Assembly (NCBI GenBank): GCA_944739405.2
Contig: OX123186.2
Location: 93,943,727 to 94,007,726 of the forward strand
Source of the DNA: Euclidia mi
Lineage: Eukaryota > Arthropoda > Insecta > Lepidoptera > Erebidae
Reading direction: 5' to 3'
Length of the DNA: 64,000 nucleotides
The first letter of the stretch is position 1. Each line of letters begins with the position of its first letter. Under the pieces are notes generated by a model, which worked only from the letters and a program-made list of their open reading frames with translations, was not told the origin of the DNA and did no database searches. The position numbers were made by a program, and so were the translations under genes. Positions 11,127 through 19,618 of the stretch are shown here, piece by piece.

Positions 11127-12388
11127 CTGCAGAAAAGAGACAAGGAAGAGCTTCTCGTCTTAAACAACAGATAATATTACCTACACCACTGCACAGTCCG
11201 CAATTGATAAGTAAGAAAAAGCTACAAAGCTACGAGGATATTCTGAACATGGAACAGCCACTTATTGATGACAATTCGCTTACGGAGTCGCGTATCTTGG
11301 AAACTGAAACTTCGCAGACAGGTTCAAAATGTTTGAATCAACGAATTCCACAAAAGACGCAACCTGTGGAAATAGAAAGCTCGCAATTATTGAGTAACGA
11401 CAAGCTACAGAACCTTACGCAGCTCATGAACATAGAAGTTCCAGAAAGTCATTTACAGTTTTTTAGTGACAACAATTCACATAACAAAATACATATCTTG
11501 AATACGGAAGCTTCGCAAACTGGTGCAAATTTTTTTATTGGACCCATTTCAGAAATTGAGCCACATACTATGATAACAAAAAGTCCGCAATTGCTGGATA
11601 GACATAAATTGCAAAACTACACCCAACTCATGAATATAGATGTCCCGCAAAGTCAATTAAAGTTTCTAAGTGACTGCGATTCACATAAAAAGGTACATGT
11701 CTTGGATACGGAATCCTCGAAGGCTGATTCAGTATTTCTGAATGAACAAGGACCCCAACACGAATCGAATCCTTTAACAATAGAGACACCGCAATTTTTA
11801 AGTGACAATAAGCTGCAAAACTACGCGCAACTCATTAATATAGACGTTCCACAAAGTAATGCACAGTTTTTAAATGCAAGCTCCAGTCCGCATAACGATG
11901 CATTTACCTTGAATACAGAAACTCCGCAGATTGACATAAAAAATTTGTCTGAACAAATTTCACAAAATAATACGCAGTCTATAGATGCAAAAAGTTCTCA
12001 AGGTCAACCTCAATGCTTGGTTGATAGTAAATTACGCAGTAGCAACCAGCTCCTGAGTGCAAAAGTTGTCAATGTCGTAGAAACCCCAAAGCTTTTGAAT
12101 GCAGAACGTTCTTATACCAATACGCGTATTTTGAATTCAGACTATCATCGAGCTGCATTATTGTTTAATAAAGAAAGTTTTAGGCGCCCAAAATTTCAAA
12201 GCAAAAACAAATTACTGGGCCGTATGGAAATGCGTCCAGAAATTATACAAAAGCTAGTACAACTACGTAATAAAGAAATGTCACAAAAAGAACCGCCTCC
12301 ACCTCGTCCAGCTTATTTAAGAAATGAAAGATTTTTGGCTGACCCGCAGCATATGTGTGCAGACAATTCTCAAAATAATTGCTCTTAA
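11127..12388 (+). CDS. Last exon of an unknown gene encoding a tandem-repeat protein
   Basis: The exon follows the acceptor ttgcatattttaccag and stays open for 420 codons to TAA. With the exons at 10334-10472 and 10717-10851 it predicts a protein of about 510 residues. The exon contains at least three diverged tandem repeats of about 63 residues built on a core like KLQNYTQLMNIDVPQS, followed by a SH-x3-H-x-L-x-TE segment. The repeats begin at residues of the form PQLL/SQLL at about 11385, 11585 and 11790. The C-terminus carries basic patches and a proline run (PPPPRP). It is Gln/Asn/Ser-rich, hydrophilic, and has no membrane segment or known domain that I recognise. AATAAA at 12813 may be its poly(A) signal. 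An uninterrupted 1.26-kb frame in AT-rich DNA argues for recent selection. It could be a rapidly evolving nuclear or structural protein, but no function can be assigned. Confidence 0.7.
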
Positions 12389-13471
12389 CTTTTAACTAAA
12401 GGATGTGTACCAATCGAAGCGCCAGCTATTAACAAAGACGTTTCACAAAATCAGCAGTCGAGGTAGAAAGACGCTGATGGTCGGTAGATATAAATATCGG
12501 ATCAATAGTATATGCCCGGGGAAAGTGCGTTAGCGCTGTGCTTCGCATGATCGTTTTGGATGCAGATCTCGAATTCACACTGTGGAGAACAAGATAGTAT
12601 ATTTTGTCAACGAACATATTAAAACCCCGATAGAAGTAGATGTAGGCGTGGACGATTTAGATCCAGCTACTTAAACTGCCATTTCAATGAACAAATATAC
12701 AAATGATCTTATTCAATTAGATATAAGCACGTAGATATGAGCATTTTAACTGCCAGCATTTTAGCTTTTAATACAAATATATTCGATTTATTTCATTTTC
12801 TTTATTTTATCCAATAAACAATAGCCTTTTTAGTAGATGTATAACATTTTGTTATTAAAGGTAATTACAAAATAAGGACAAAATATTTCACCAGGCTTAA
12901 TTTTAGGCTCACACTAACTTTGAGAGAGCAAATTGAGGTCTAAGTTTTGGGTTCTATTTAGTCTATTATAACAGTTAGCAACTTTTATTGATGTCTAATT
13001 CGATGGTATAAGTAATTATACTCAATTAGGTATGTTACATATGGCATCCTTATTAATATAATTGTATTAGATTTAAGCGCTCTAATCTACATTGCTTCCC
13101 GTGTTTTAATGATTTTTCATACTATTATATTTTGCGTTTGATCACGTTGAAATTCTTAAGCATTTTGTACATACTAAAGCAATGACTCCAACTGTTTGTC
13201 CTTGATTACGTTCCGATTAGAAATCAGTGTAAATACTACAAAATTGTAATACATATACAGTCCGTGCCACGAGAACATATAATTTATGTAAACAAAGAAT
13301 TTCTACTAAGTGACTTGCATGGAATTGGAAACGCATAAGTCAATCGATCGGGTTTTTGTCGATATATACGCTGTCAAGTGTCGTTTAATAATTTGTGGTA
13401 CTGGAACGCGTCCTACGTCTAAATGTTGACGTTCCATGCGTCAAAATTTGGTGTAAGTCATGTAATGTATG
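12389..13471. other. 3' flank of the repeat-protein gene
   Basis: No coding sequence is recognised. AATAAA at 12813-12818 is a candidate poly(A) signal for the preceding gene. The rest is AT-rich without identifiable repeats. Confidence 0.4.
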
Positions 13472-13571
13472 TTGAAATTAAACTACAGTTTACGGATTTT
13501 ATCGCGATGTATTGGTTTCACTAAGTTATTACATTTGAAACTAATGATCTAGAAACTATATTTTTAATTTA
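13472..13571. repeat. Penelope-like element terminal direct repeat (left copy)
   Basis: 100 bases starting ttgaaattaaactacagttt, repeated without a difference that I can see at 16138-16237. Confidence 0.9.
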
Positions 13572-13681
13572 TTACTAGCCGACGTTTCGAATTCTTTACA
13601 GAATTCATGTTCACGGCAGACTGAGGTGATATTTGTCTTTTTCCTGAATGTATAAGTTATCTCAAAGTACCCGAACATTTT

Positions 13682-16138
13682 TCATCTACTGGTGTTACTA
13701 TTTACGCAGAATGAGCTCACAGTGTCCTTAGGTCTTCTGGTGACTTTGTCCTTCTTGGGTTTCATTAGCCTTATGACAGGGTCCCAAGCTGGAGGAACAT
13801 TCCAACCATCTTCCCTATTGAAATTAGGGTGTTTTTTAATTTCAATAGCCTCTCGTATCATCCTTGGAAGAAAACGGTGTTCTTTTGCGAGTATCTGTGG
13901 TTCATCAAATCGCAGGTAGTGGTTGGGTCCCTGTTCCACATGTTCACACACAGCAGACTTTGTTGAGCGTTTATGTTTTATGTCAGCTATATGTTCTTTG
14001 AGTCGAATGCCTATGCTTCTCTTGGTTTGTCCAATGTATGAGAGCCCACATTCACAGTCAATTTTGTAGACACCGGCCTCTTGCAAGGGTAACTGACACT
14101 TGACAGATGGTAATAATTGACTGATCTTCGTTGGCGGCTTGTAGTAAGTTTTGATAGAAGCTCGCTTCAAGATGTAGCCAATTTTGTCGGTCACGCCCTT
14201 GATGTATGGGAGGACAGCAGGTTGTCTTTCTACTGTGGCTGGTTTTTCTTTCTTCTGGGATCTGTGACAGTGGCGCGGCGGTCGGAGCTTGTTGTCTTGC
14301 AGAACTTGCCTGACATGTTGAAGCTCAGCGTCTAGGTGTTTCTTGTCACAGATCCCGCGGGCTCTCTGAAACAGAGACATTCCTACAGTAGCTAACTGTT
14401 TAGGATGGTGGTGAGATTCACCGTTTAAGTACCTATTTGTATGGGTCTTTTTCCTATACACAGTATGGCTTAAGGAGTTGTTTTTATTCCTGATGACAAG
14501 TACATCTAAGAAAGCTAAAGAATTGTTTGCTTCTAATTCCATTGTGAATTGTATTTGGTTATTAATAGAATTAAGATGGTTTAGGAAAGCATTAACACTA
14601 TCTGTTGGTAAAATTGTGAAAGTGTCATCTACATACCGCTTGTAGAACCTCGGTGTGATGGTGGCAGTCTGCAGGGCTCGCGCCTCGAAGTCCTCCATGA
14701 AGATGTCAGCGACAACAGGCGATACTGGAGAGCCCATTGCTACACCATCTACTTGTATGTAGTATTTCTTGTCACATAACAGATAGCCCGTTGTCAGGCA
14801 GTGTTTGAGTATTTCTGCATATTCCTCAGGCATGTTTTTTTCTGTCAGCTTCCTTCTAGTAATTTCTACACAGTCATGTACTGGTATGCATGTGAATAAT
14901 GACTGTATATCAAAACTAACCATAGTTTCCTTGTCAGAGAGATGTAGGTGTTTGATTTCACTGACAAAATGGTAGGAATCTTTCACATGTGCTCTCGTAT
15001 TGCCTCTGAGCGGTGAGAGAATCTTTGCCATGTGTTGAGCCAGTCTGTAAGTTGGTGCGCCTATCTGACTAACTATCGGGCGCAGAGGAGCGTTTTCCTT
15101 GTGTATTTTCGGTAGCCCATACATTTGAGGAGGTTTTACACACGATGGTATTAAATATTTCACGTCCAAATTAAGTTTTTCGGAGTATTTCTTAACAATA
15201 TCACAAGTTTGCTTGAGTATTTTGTTCGTAGGGTCTGACTTAACCAACTTGTAGGTACTTTCATCCGACAAAAGATGTTCCATTTTTTGTTTATACTCGG
15301 ACGTGTCCATCACTACCGTTGCATTTCCTTTATCTGCTCGGAGTACTGTAAGTTCAGGCCTAGCTTGTAACTTCTTCAGTGCGAGATATTCGGTCTTTGG
15401 TAGATTCCTTGCCGGCACTTTCGATTGACGTAATACAGCAGAAACGTCCTGTCGTATGGCCTCGAAATCTTCCTTACTCACATTGTTCTTCACTAGGCAA
15501 TCCTCAACGTTGCAAATAATGGTTTCATACGGTATTCTTGATGGAGTTATCGCGTAATTTAAACCTCTGGTAAGCACTTTCTCGGTATTTTGATCTAACA
15601 TGTGTTTTGACAGATTGACAACTGTTTGTCTATGGGCGGACGATAGCGTGTGATTGGTCCGTGCGAAAACGTTCTGTTTCATGTTGTACTGGTCATTTGA
15701 TTTTTGTTGTAATTTTTCAAATTTTTGAATTTTGTTACGTTTACACGCATAATATTTTGATGTTTCTCTATTGTTTATTGCATCTATGCATTGTTTAAAA
15801 TCAAATGAAGTTATCAATCTGTATATTTCGTTAGATAAATTCTCAACATTTCTATTTATTCTGCGTAAGTCAGCTCGGTGTTCATGGATCTTTTGTATGA
15901 GTAACTTATGACTTGCCTGTTTTAAGATCTTAGCGCTCCCACGTATGTCCTTCTTGGCTGATATCTTGCAGCATGTAGGGATGAGATCGTGATCTCGGCA
16001 TCTCTTCAAGAAATTTAAAGATGTTACGTATCTTGCGCGCTTGGTTTGTAGATCTTCTAACCGGCGTATTTTTGTTGCTGTTTCCAGTCCGTACTGGTTC
16101 ACATAGTATCTTCTTGAGTTTACGCGAATGTTACACAT
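13682..16138 (-). CDS. Penelope-like reverse transcriptase with GIY-YIG endonuclease
   Basis: This 818-codon ORF encodes a Penelope-type polyprotein. The N-terminal ~240 residues are basic and helical, followed by a conserved LPKIHK segment at about residue 340. The RT core includes a FDIQSLFTCIP motif, a GVAMGSPVSPV block and the catalytic RYVDDTF box near residue 500. A C-terminal GIY-YIG nuclease follows at about 685-760 (GVYKIDCECGLSYIGQTKRS, then a downstream Arg and His/Glu-rich region). The RT copies element RNA and the nuclease is thought to nick target DNA. The ATG lies at the edge of the right direct repeat. The length is in the usual range for the family and no stop or frameshift is seen, so the protein may be functional. 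Confidence 0.93.
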   Translation of the reverse strand: MCNIRVNSRRYYVNQYGLETATKIRRLEDLQTKRARYVTSLNFLKRCRDHDLIPTCCKISAKKDIRGSAKILKQASHKLLIQKIHEHRADLRRINRNVENLSNEIYRLITSFDFKQCIDAINNRETSKYYACKRNKIQKFEKLQQKSNDQYNMKQNVFARTNHTLSSAHRQTVVNLSKHMLDQNTEKVLTRGLNYAITPSRIPYETIICNVEDCLVKNNVSKEDFEAIRQDVSAVLRQSKVPARNLPKTEYLALKKLQARPELTVLRADKGNATVVMDTSEYKQKMEHLLSDESTYKLVKSDPTNKILKQTCDIVKKYSEKLNLDVKYLIPSCVKPPQMYGLPKIHKENAPLRPIVSQIGAPTYRLAQHMAKILSPLRGNTRAHVKDSYHFVSEIKHLHLSDKETMVSFDIQSLFTCIPVHDCVEITRRKLTEKNMPEEYAEILKHCLTTGYLLCDKKYYIQVDGVAMGSPVSPVVADIFMEDFEARALQTATITPRFYKRYVDDTFTILPTDSVNAFLNHLNSINNQIQFTMELEANNSLAFLDVLVIRNKNNSLSHTVYRKKTHTNRYLNGESHHHPKQLATVGMSLFQRARGICDKKHLDAELQHVRQVLQDNKLRPPRHCHRSQKKEKPATVERQPAVLPYIKGVTDKIGYILKRASIKTYYKPPTKISQLLPSVKCQLPLQEAGVYKIDCECGLSYIGQTKRSIGIRLKEHIADIKHKRSTKSAVCEHVEQGPNHYLRFDEPQILAKEHRFLPRMIREAIEIKKHPNFNREDGWNVPPAWDPVIRLMKPKKDKVTRRPKDTVSSFCVNSNTSR

Positions 16139-16237
16139 TGAAATTAAACTACAGTTTACGGATTTTATCGCGATGTATTGGTTTCACTAAGTTATTACAT
16201 TTGAAACTAATGATCTAGAAACTATATTTTTAATTTA
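16138..16237. repeat. Penelope-like element terminal direct repeat (right copy)
   Basis: Second copy of the 100-bp direct repeat. The ORF start codon (minus strand, 16136-16138) sits at its edge. Confidence 0.9.
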
Positions 16238-16285
16238 CAACATATTTACACATTTCGAAACGTCGGCTAGTGATAAATTCTGTTC

Positions 16286-16287
<2 letters not shown>

Positions 16288-16377
<90 letters not shown>
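16288..16377. repeat. (AT)n microsatellite next to the Penelope-like element
   Basis: About 90 bases of AT dinucleotide immediately beyond the right end of the element. It may have been the insertion target or may have grown after insertion. Confidence 0.95.
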
Positions 16378-16380
<3 letters not shown>

Positions 16381-17439
16381 AGTTGGCACATGACTAGCTA
16401 TAGCAGCATCTTTTCTAAGAATGTACAAAAAGCTTTACATTTTCAAGAATGTACTCATTGTATCGTATACGATATATATGAGGCTTAAATATGTTCAAGT
16501 ATTTATTAAAAATATAACTACTTATAGCTATGGTTATGTGTTTAACACTAGCCTTCATTTTATAATCCATAATGGATCGAATTTATGTTTAACCTTAAAG
16601 GTTTCGCGTGTGTTTTTTATTGACGGCTGTTTTAAAAGTAAATTTTTGAATTTTTAAAGGCAGGTTATTATATTGCCTGACATTTGTAATACGAAAGCCA
16701 AAAAAATCCTTTGAAAAAGTTAAACTTCTATCAACTAATCTTTTTTATTTTATTGCATATAAAATTTCGAATCCAAAGTTATTTAATAAATCTTAAATTG
16801 TTGTTTGATATCATGGATAATTTACTCTATAAAATAGTAGTTTCTAGAAATATGTTTTCATTTGATGGTATCAAGCAAAAAATACGATATTAACAATTTG
16901 AAATAATGAATTTGATATTTTAGCCAAAAGATCAATTTGGCTGGCTGCCTTTCTGTACAACCGTATTTATTTTTTGTTTAGGTACCATTGATTGACGTTT
17001 CTTTTAATATGGCACGTTTCACCGTCTCTGGATGTCCATGACCATTATCTGTCAAGTAATTTAAACGGAACTTCTACAATAAGCTGGGTATAAAATAAAA
17101 GACGATGACATTGTACAAATTAGGTACTAATTTCGATTAATTTACCTGGAAAATAATGCTTATCTGTGTAGGTAGTGAAGCTGGGCCTGATCGTTATTAT
17201 TTTAAGTATATATATGGTTTATTTGACTGTACGTATTTGTCTGTCCGTTCCGTTGGTGTAATTGTATTCATAATTTATTCGTCATTCACTGTTCACGTAA
17301 ATATTGTATGTCACACTTGTAATTGTTGTAAAGTTTATTCATCAATAATCTTTTTGGCATTTGTCATAATATAATAAACGATTGCCTGTCAATAGAACAT
17401 TTAATGTATGTTATTGTTTTCTTACTTTATGTCACCATT
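16378..17439. other. No recognisable gene
   Basis: AT-rich, with only short frames lacking motifs. Nothing is supported. Confidence 0.4.
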
Positions 17440-17530
17440 ATCATATCAGCCTAAAGACGCCCACTGCTGAACCAAGGCGCTCAACACAGGCCAATCTTGA
17501 CTCACCCGCATCCAACCGTTTCTCGCGAAC
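17440..17530 (+). repeat. Dispersed repeat interrupted by the LTR element
   Basis: The block around gacgcccactgctgaacca resembles the repeat at 36975-37140 (gacgtccgctgctggacat). It is cut at GAAC (17527-17530) by the provirus and resumes after the second GAAC at 26549. Confidence 0.55.
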
Positions 17531-17802
17531 TGTTATAACCGAATTTAGTTAAAGGGAAATGCAATGTAAGCATGTTATAATTAATATATAAGCCATTACC
17601 GCCATGCGGCCAGTTAGTTAGCACACAGTTAGCATACAGTTCGCATCATTCATCTACCGCGCCAACATCCTACATCTCGCGGTCGCGAAAGCTTGAGTTC
17701 GGTTTAGTTTAGTCAATGTAATTTCGGGTGTAAATTAATAAACATTTTTCAGCTGTGAAAAATTGTTTTTTTAAAAACTCGCTACGTACTACGCGCAAAA
17801 CA
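17531..17802 (+). repeat. 5' LTR
   Basis: 272 bp, begins TGTTATAACC and ends GCGCAAAACA. It contains AATAAA near 17739 and is almost identical to 26277-26548. It should hold the promoter for genomic RNA. Confidence 0.95.
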
Positions 17803-17820
17803 TTGGTGTCAGAAGTGGGA
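17803..17820 (+). other. Primer-binding site
   Basis: ttggtgtcagaagtggga follows the 5' LTR directly, the position and style of tRNA primer-binding sites in gypsy-type elements. The tRNA was not identified. Confidence 0.7.
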
Positions 17821-18228
17821 TGCTGTTGGCTTTCTGGATCCGTATTCAGACCGCAGCATCTGAACAGTGCGTAGTGAAAGTGTACTAGCAGCGCAAGGTC
17901 GACGATCAGTCTCCGCTCTCATAGCGTGAGCCCGCACCACACCAGATAGAGGATAAGTCTCCGCCCCTCGCAGCGTGAGCCCCCATCGATACACGCAAGT
18001 ACACCCCCTTAGCCGACTGTCAGCCTCCGCTTTATAGCGTGAGCCAGCGCTTACCCTTGCAGCCTTGACCTTGACTAGAGTGTAGCCGACCGTCAGCCTC
18101 CGCTATTAAGCGTGAGCCGGCGCCGCACCGATCGAGACCGTTCCCAAAACTTTTACTGAGCTTTGAAAACCCTCTGGGTGTAAAGCAGCTCGACGTCTTC
18201 AAGTACAGGGTGATATCCGCACCCTATG
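17821..18228 (+). other. Retroelement 5' leader with direct repeats
   Basis: The untranslated leader contains several diverged copies of a ~45-base unit with gtcagcctccgct and agcgtgagcc (about 17905, 17960, 18020 and 18090). They could serve packaging or translation; this is not tested. Confidence 0.6.
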
Positions 18229-18287
18229 ATGCAGCTAACTCACCTTATTCTCTTCGTCTTCATGTGGAACACGAAATCATCATCAAC
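18229..18287 (+). CDS. env: Candidate env leader exon encoding a signal peptide
   Basis: An ATG at 18229 opens a short frame that reaches a strong donor, CATCAAC|GTAAGT, at 18287/18288. The ~19 encoded residues have a hydrophobic core (LILFVF), as in a secretory signal peptide. The trailing two bases match in phase the acceptor cattgttacag at 24064, just inside the start of the env frame. The env frame itself begins without a hydrophobic signal. I therefore infer that subgenomic env RNA is spliced from 18287 to 24065, removing gag and pol. Spliced env RNAs are established for errantiviruses; this particular junction is a prediction. Confidence 0.6.
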
Positions 18288-18583
18288 GTAAGTCTTATAT
18301 TTCCAAACTCTTTGTGTTGTGTTGTGTTTGTGCAGTGTTTTGTGATAAAAGCAGAGCATTCTAAAAAGCGTGTGCGTCATTTCGTAACTTCTAAAAGGAA
18401 AATCTAATTATAAGCACGTATTTTATATTGACCTTGTAATAAATATTATTTTCTATATCTTATAAACTAAATCTTACAAACTAAATCTTACATCCTAATT
18501 ATTATATTAGTAATCAATCTATCCTAAGGTCATATCTACTAAATCTTAAAGTTATCTAAATATTTGTTAAGTACTTACCATTT

Positions 18584-19618
18584 ATGACGGATTCCGAATA
18601 TTCAGTAAAATCTGAAAAAGATATAAAAAAGCCTACAAAAATGGCTAATGCCACAACGCTGAATTTCCTAACCAAATTTATTAAACCATATGATGGTAAA
18701 AGGGAGACTCTCCCCGCATTCCTCACAAACTGTGACAATGCCATTTCACTCGCCTCTGACGAACAGCAGACTATTTTATGCAAATTTATCATTTCCCAAT
18801 TGGAAGGTAAGGCACAAGTAGCGTGTTCTTTAAAAACTTTTAGTAACTGGTCAGAACTTAAAGACTTTCTAAAACAAAACTTTAGCGAGAAGAAACATTC
18901 TACACATCTCTTGTCCGACCTTCAAAATTGCAAGCAAAACTTGCCGTCGGAAACTGTCTCACAATACTCTTTGCGAATTGAATCATGCTTAACGCGTTTG
19001 TTATCAGATGTGCATTTCTCCTGTGATAAAAAGGATGAATTAGTTGGTAGAGTCGCCGGTATCGAAGACTTGGCACTCAACACTTTCCTAATGGGTCTAA
19101 ATCCGAGTTTTTCGCATATAATTCGATGTCGTAACCCTAAAACGCTAAACTAGGCCGTCACACATGCTATTGAGGAAGAAAAATTATTTAACGCTTCCAA
19201 ATTTTCCTTAAAATCGCCAAAAACATGTTCGACCTGTAACAAACAAGGTCACTTGTCTTCTGAATGTTTTCGGAATAAAAACAAAAACGTGAAATCTTAT
19301 AATACGAATTTTACTAATCCTAATACTTATCAAAATCGTTTTCCCATGCAAACTCAATCGTCCCAAAATCCTAATAATTTCCCACGGAAAATCTGCGCAT
19401 ATTGCAAAAATCTCGGTCATTTGATAACCGAGTGTCGCAAACGACAGTACAATAATCAACGCCGTAATATACAACAACCTGATACTCAGGCACAGAGTAG
19501 TGATACGCGCAGAGGCAACGCTAATGTAAACTTTTGCCATACGAATGATATGGCCGTGAACCACTCAGACGCTAATGAAACATTAGCCTCTGAACCTTTA
19601 AACCAAATCGGATTCTGA
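18584..19618 (+). pseudogene. gag: gag polyprotein, one in-frame stop
   Basis: The structural protein that assembles the retrovirus-like particle. The frame starts at ATG 18584 and encodes a capsid-like region with a conserved FSNWSELKDFLKQNF segment. It is interrupted by TAG at 19151-19153 (codon 190) and continues open in the same frame to TGA at 19616-19618. Two CCHC zinc knuckles (CSTCNKQGHLSSEC, then CAYCKNLGHLITEC) lie near residues 212 and 271, as in nucleocapsid domains. The stop sits between capsid and nucleocapsid, so an unsuppressed product would lack RNA-binding knuckles and pol. A point mutation is the simplest explanation, and programmed readthrough cannot be excluded. Confidence 0.85.
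19597..19603 (+). promoter_or_regulatory. -1 ribosomal frameshift slippery site (TTTAAAC)
   Basis: The gag frame reads CC T TTA AAC at this point, the canonical X XXY YYZ heptamer, six codons before the gag stop. A -1 slip enters exactly the pol frame, which is open from 19591 onward. A stem of GGATTC (19610-19615) with GAATCC (19633-19638) begins six bases downstream and could be the stimulatory structure. Confidence 0.85.

Larger units (their letters stand above)
13472..16271 (-). mobile_element. Penelope-like retroelement, apparently full coding length
   Basis: A single uninterrupted RT/GIY-YIG ORF on the minus strand is flanked by 100-bp direct repeats (13472-13571 and 16138-16237) that I read as identical. 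Beyond them is an 18-bp inverted repeat, actagccgacgtttcgaa at 13574-13591 and its complement at 16254-16271. This mixture of direct and inverted terminal repeats is characteristic of Penelope-like elements. A long (AT)n tract abuts the right end. Intact coding and identical repeats suggest a young insertion. Confidence 0.92.

Noticed and set aside
13692..14335. Plus-strand ORFs inside the Penelope-like element
   Set aside because: Antisense shadows of the 818-codon minus-strand frame.
16270..16488. Tyr/Ile repeat ORF
   Set aside because: Translation of the (AT)n microsatellite.
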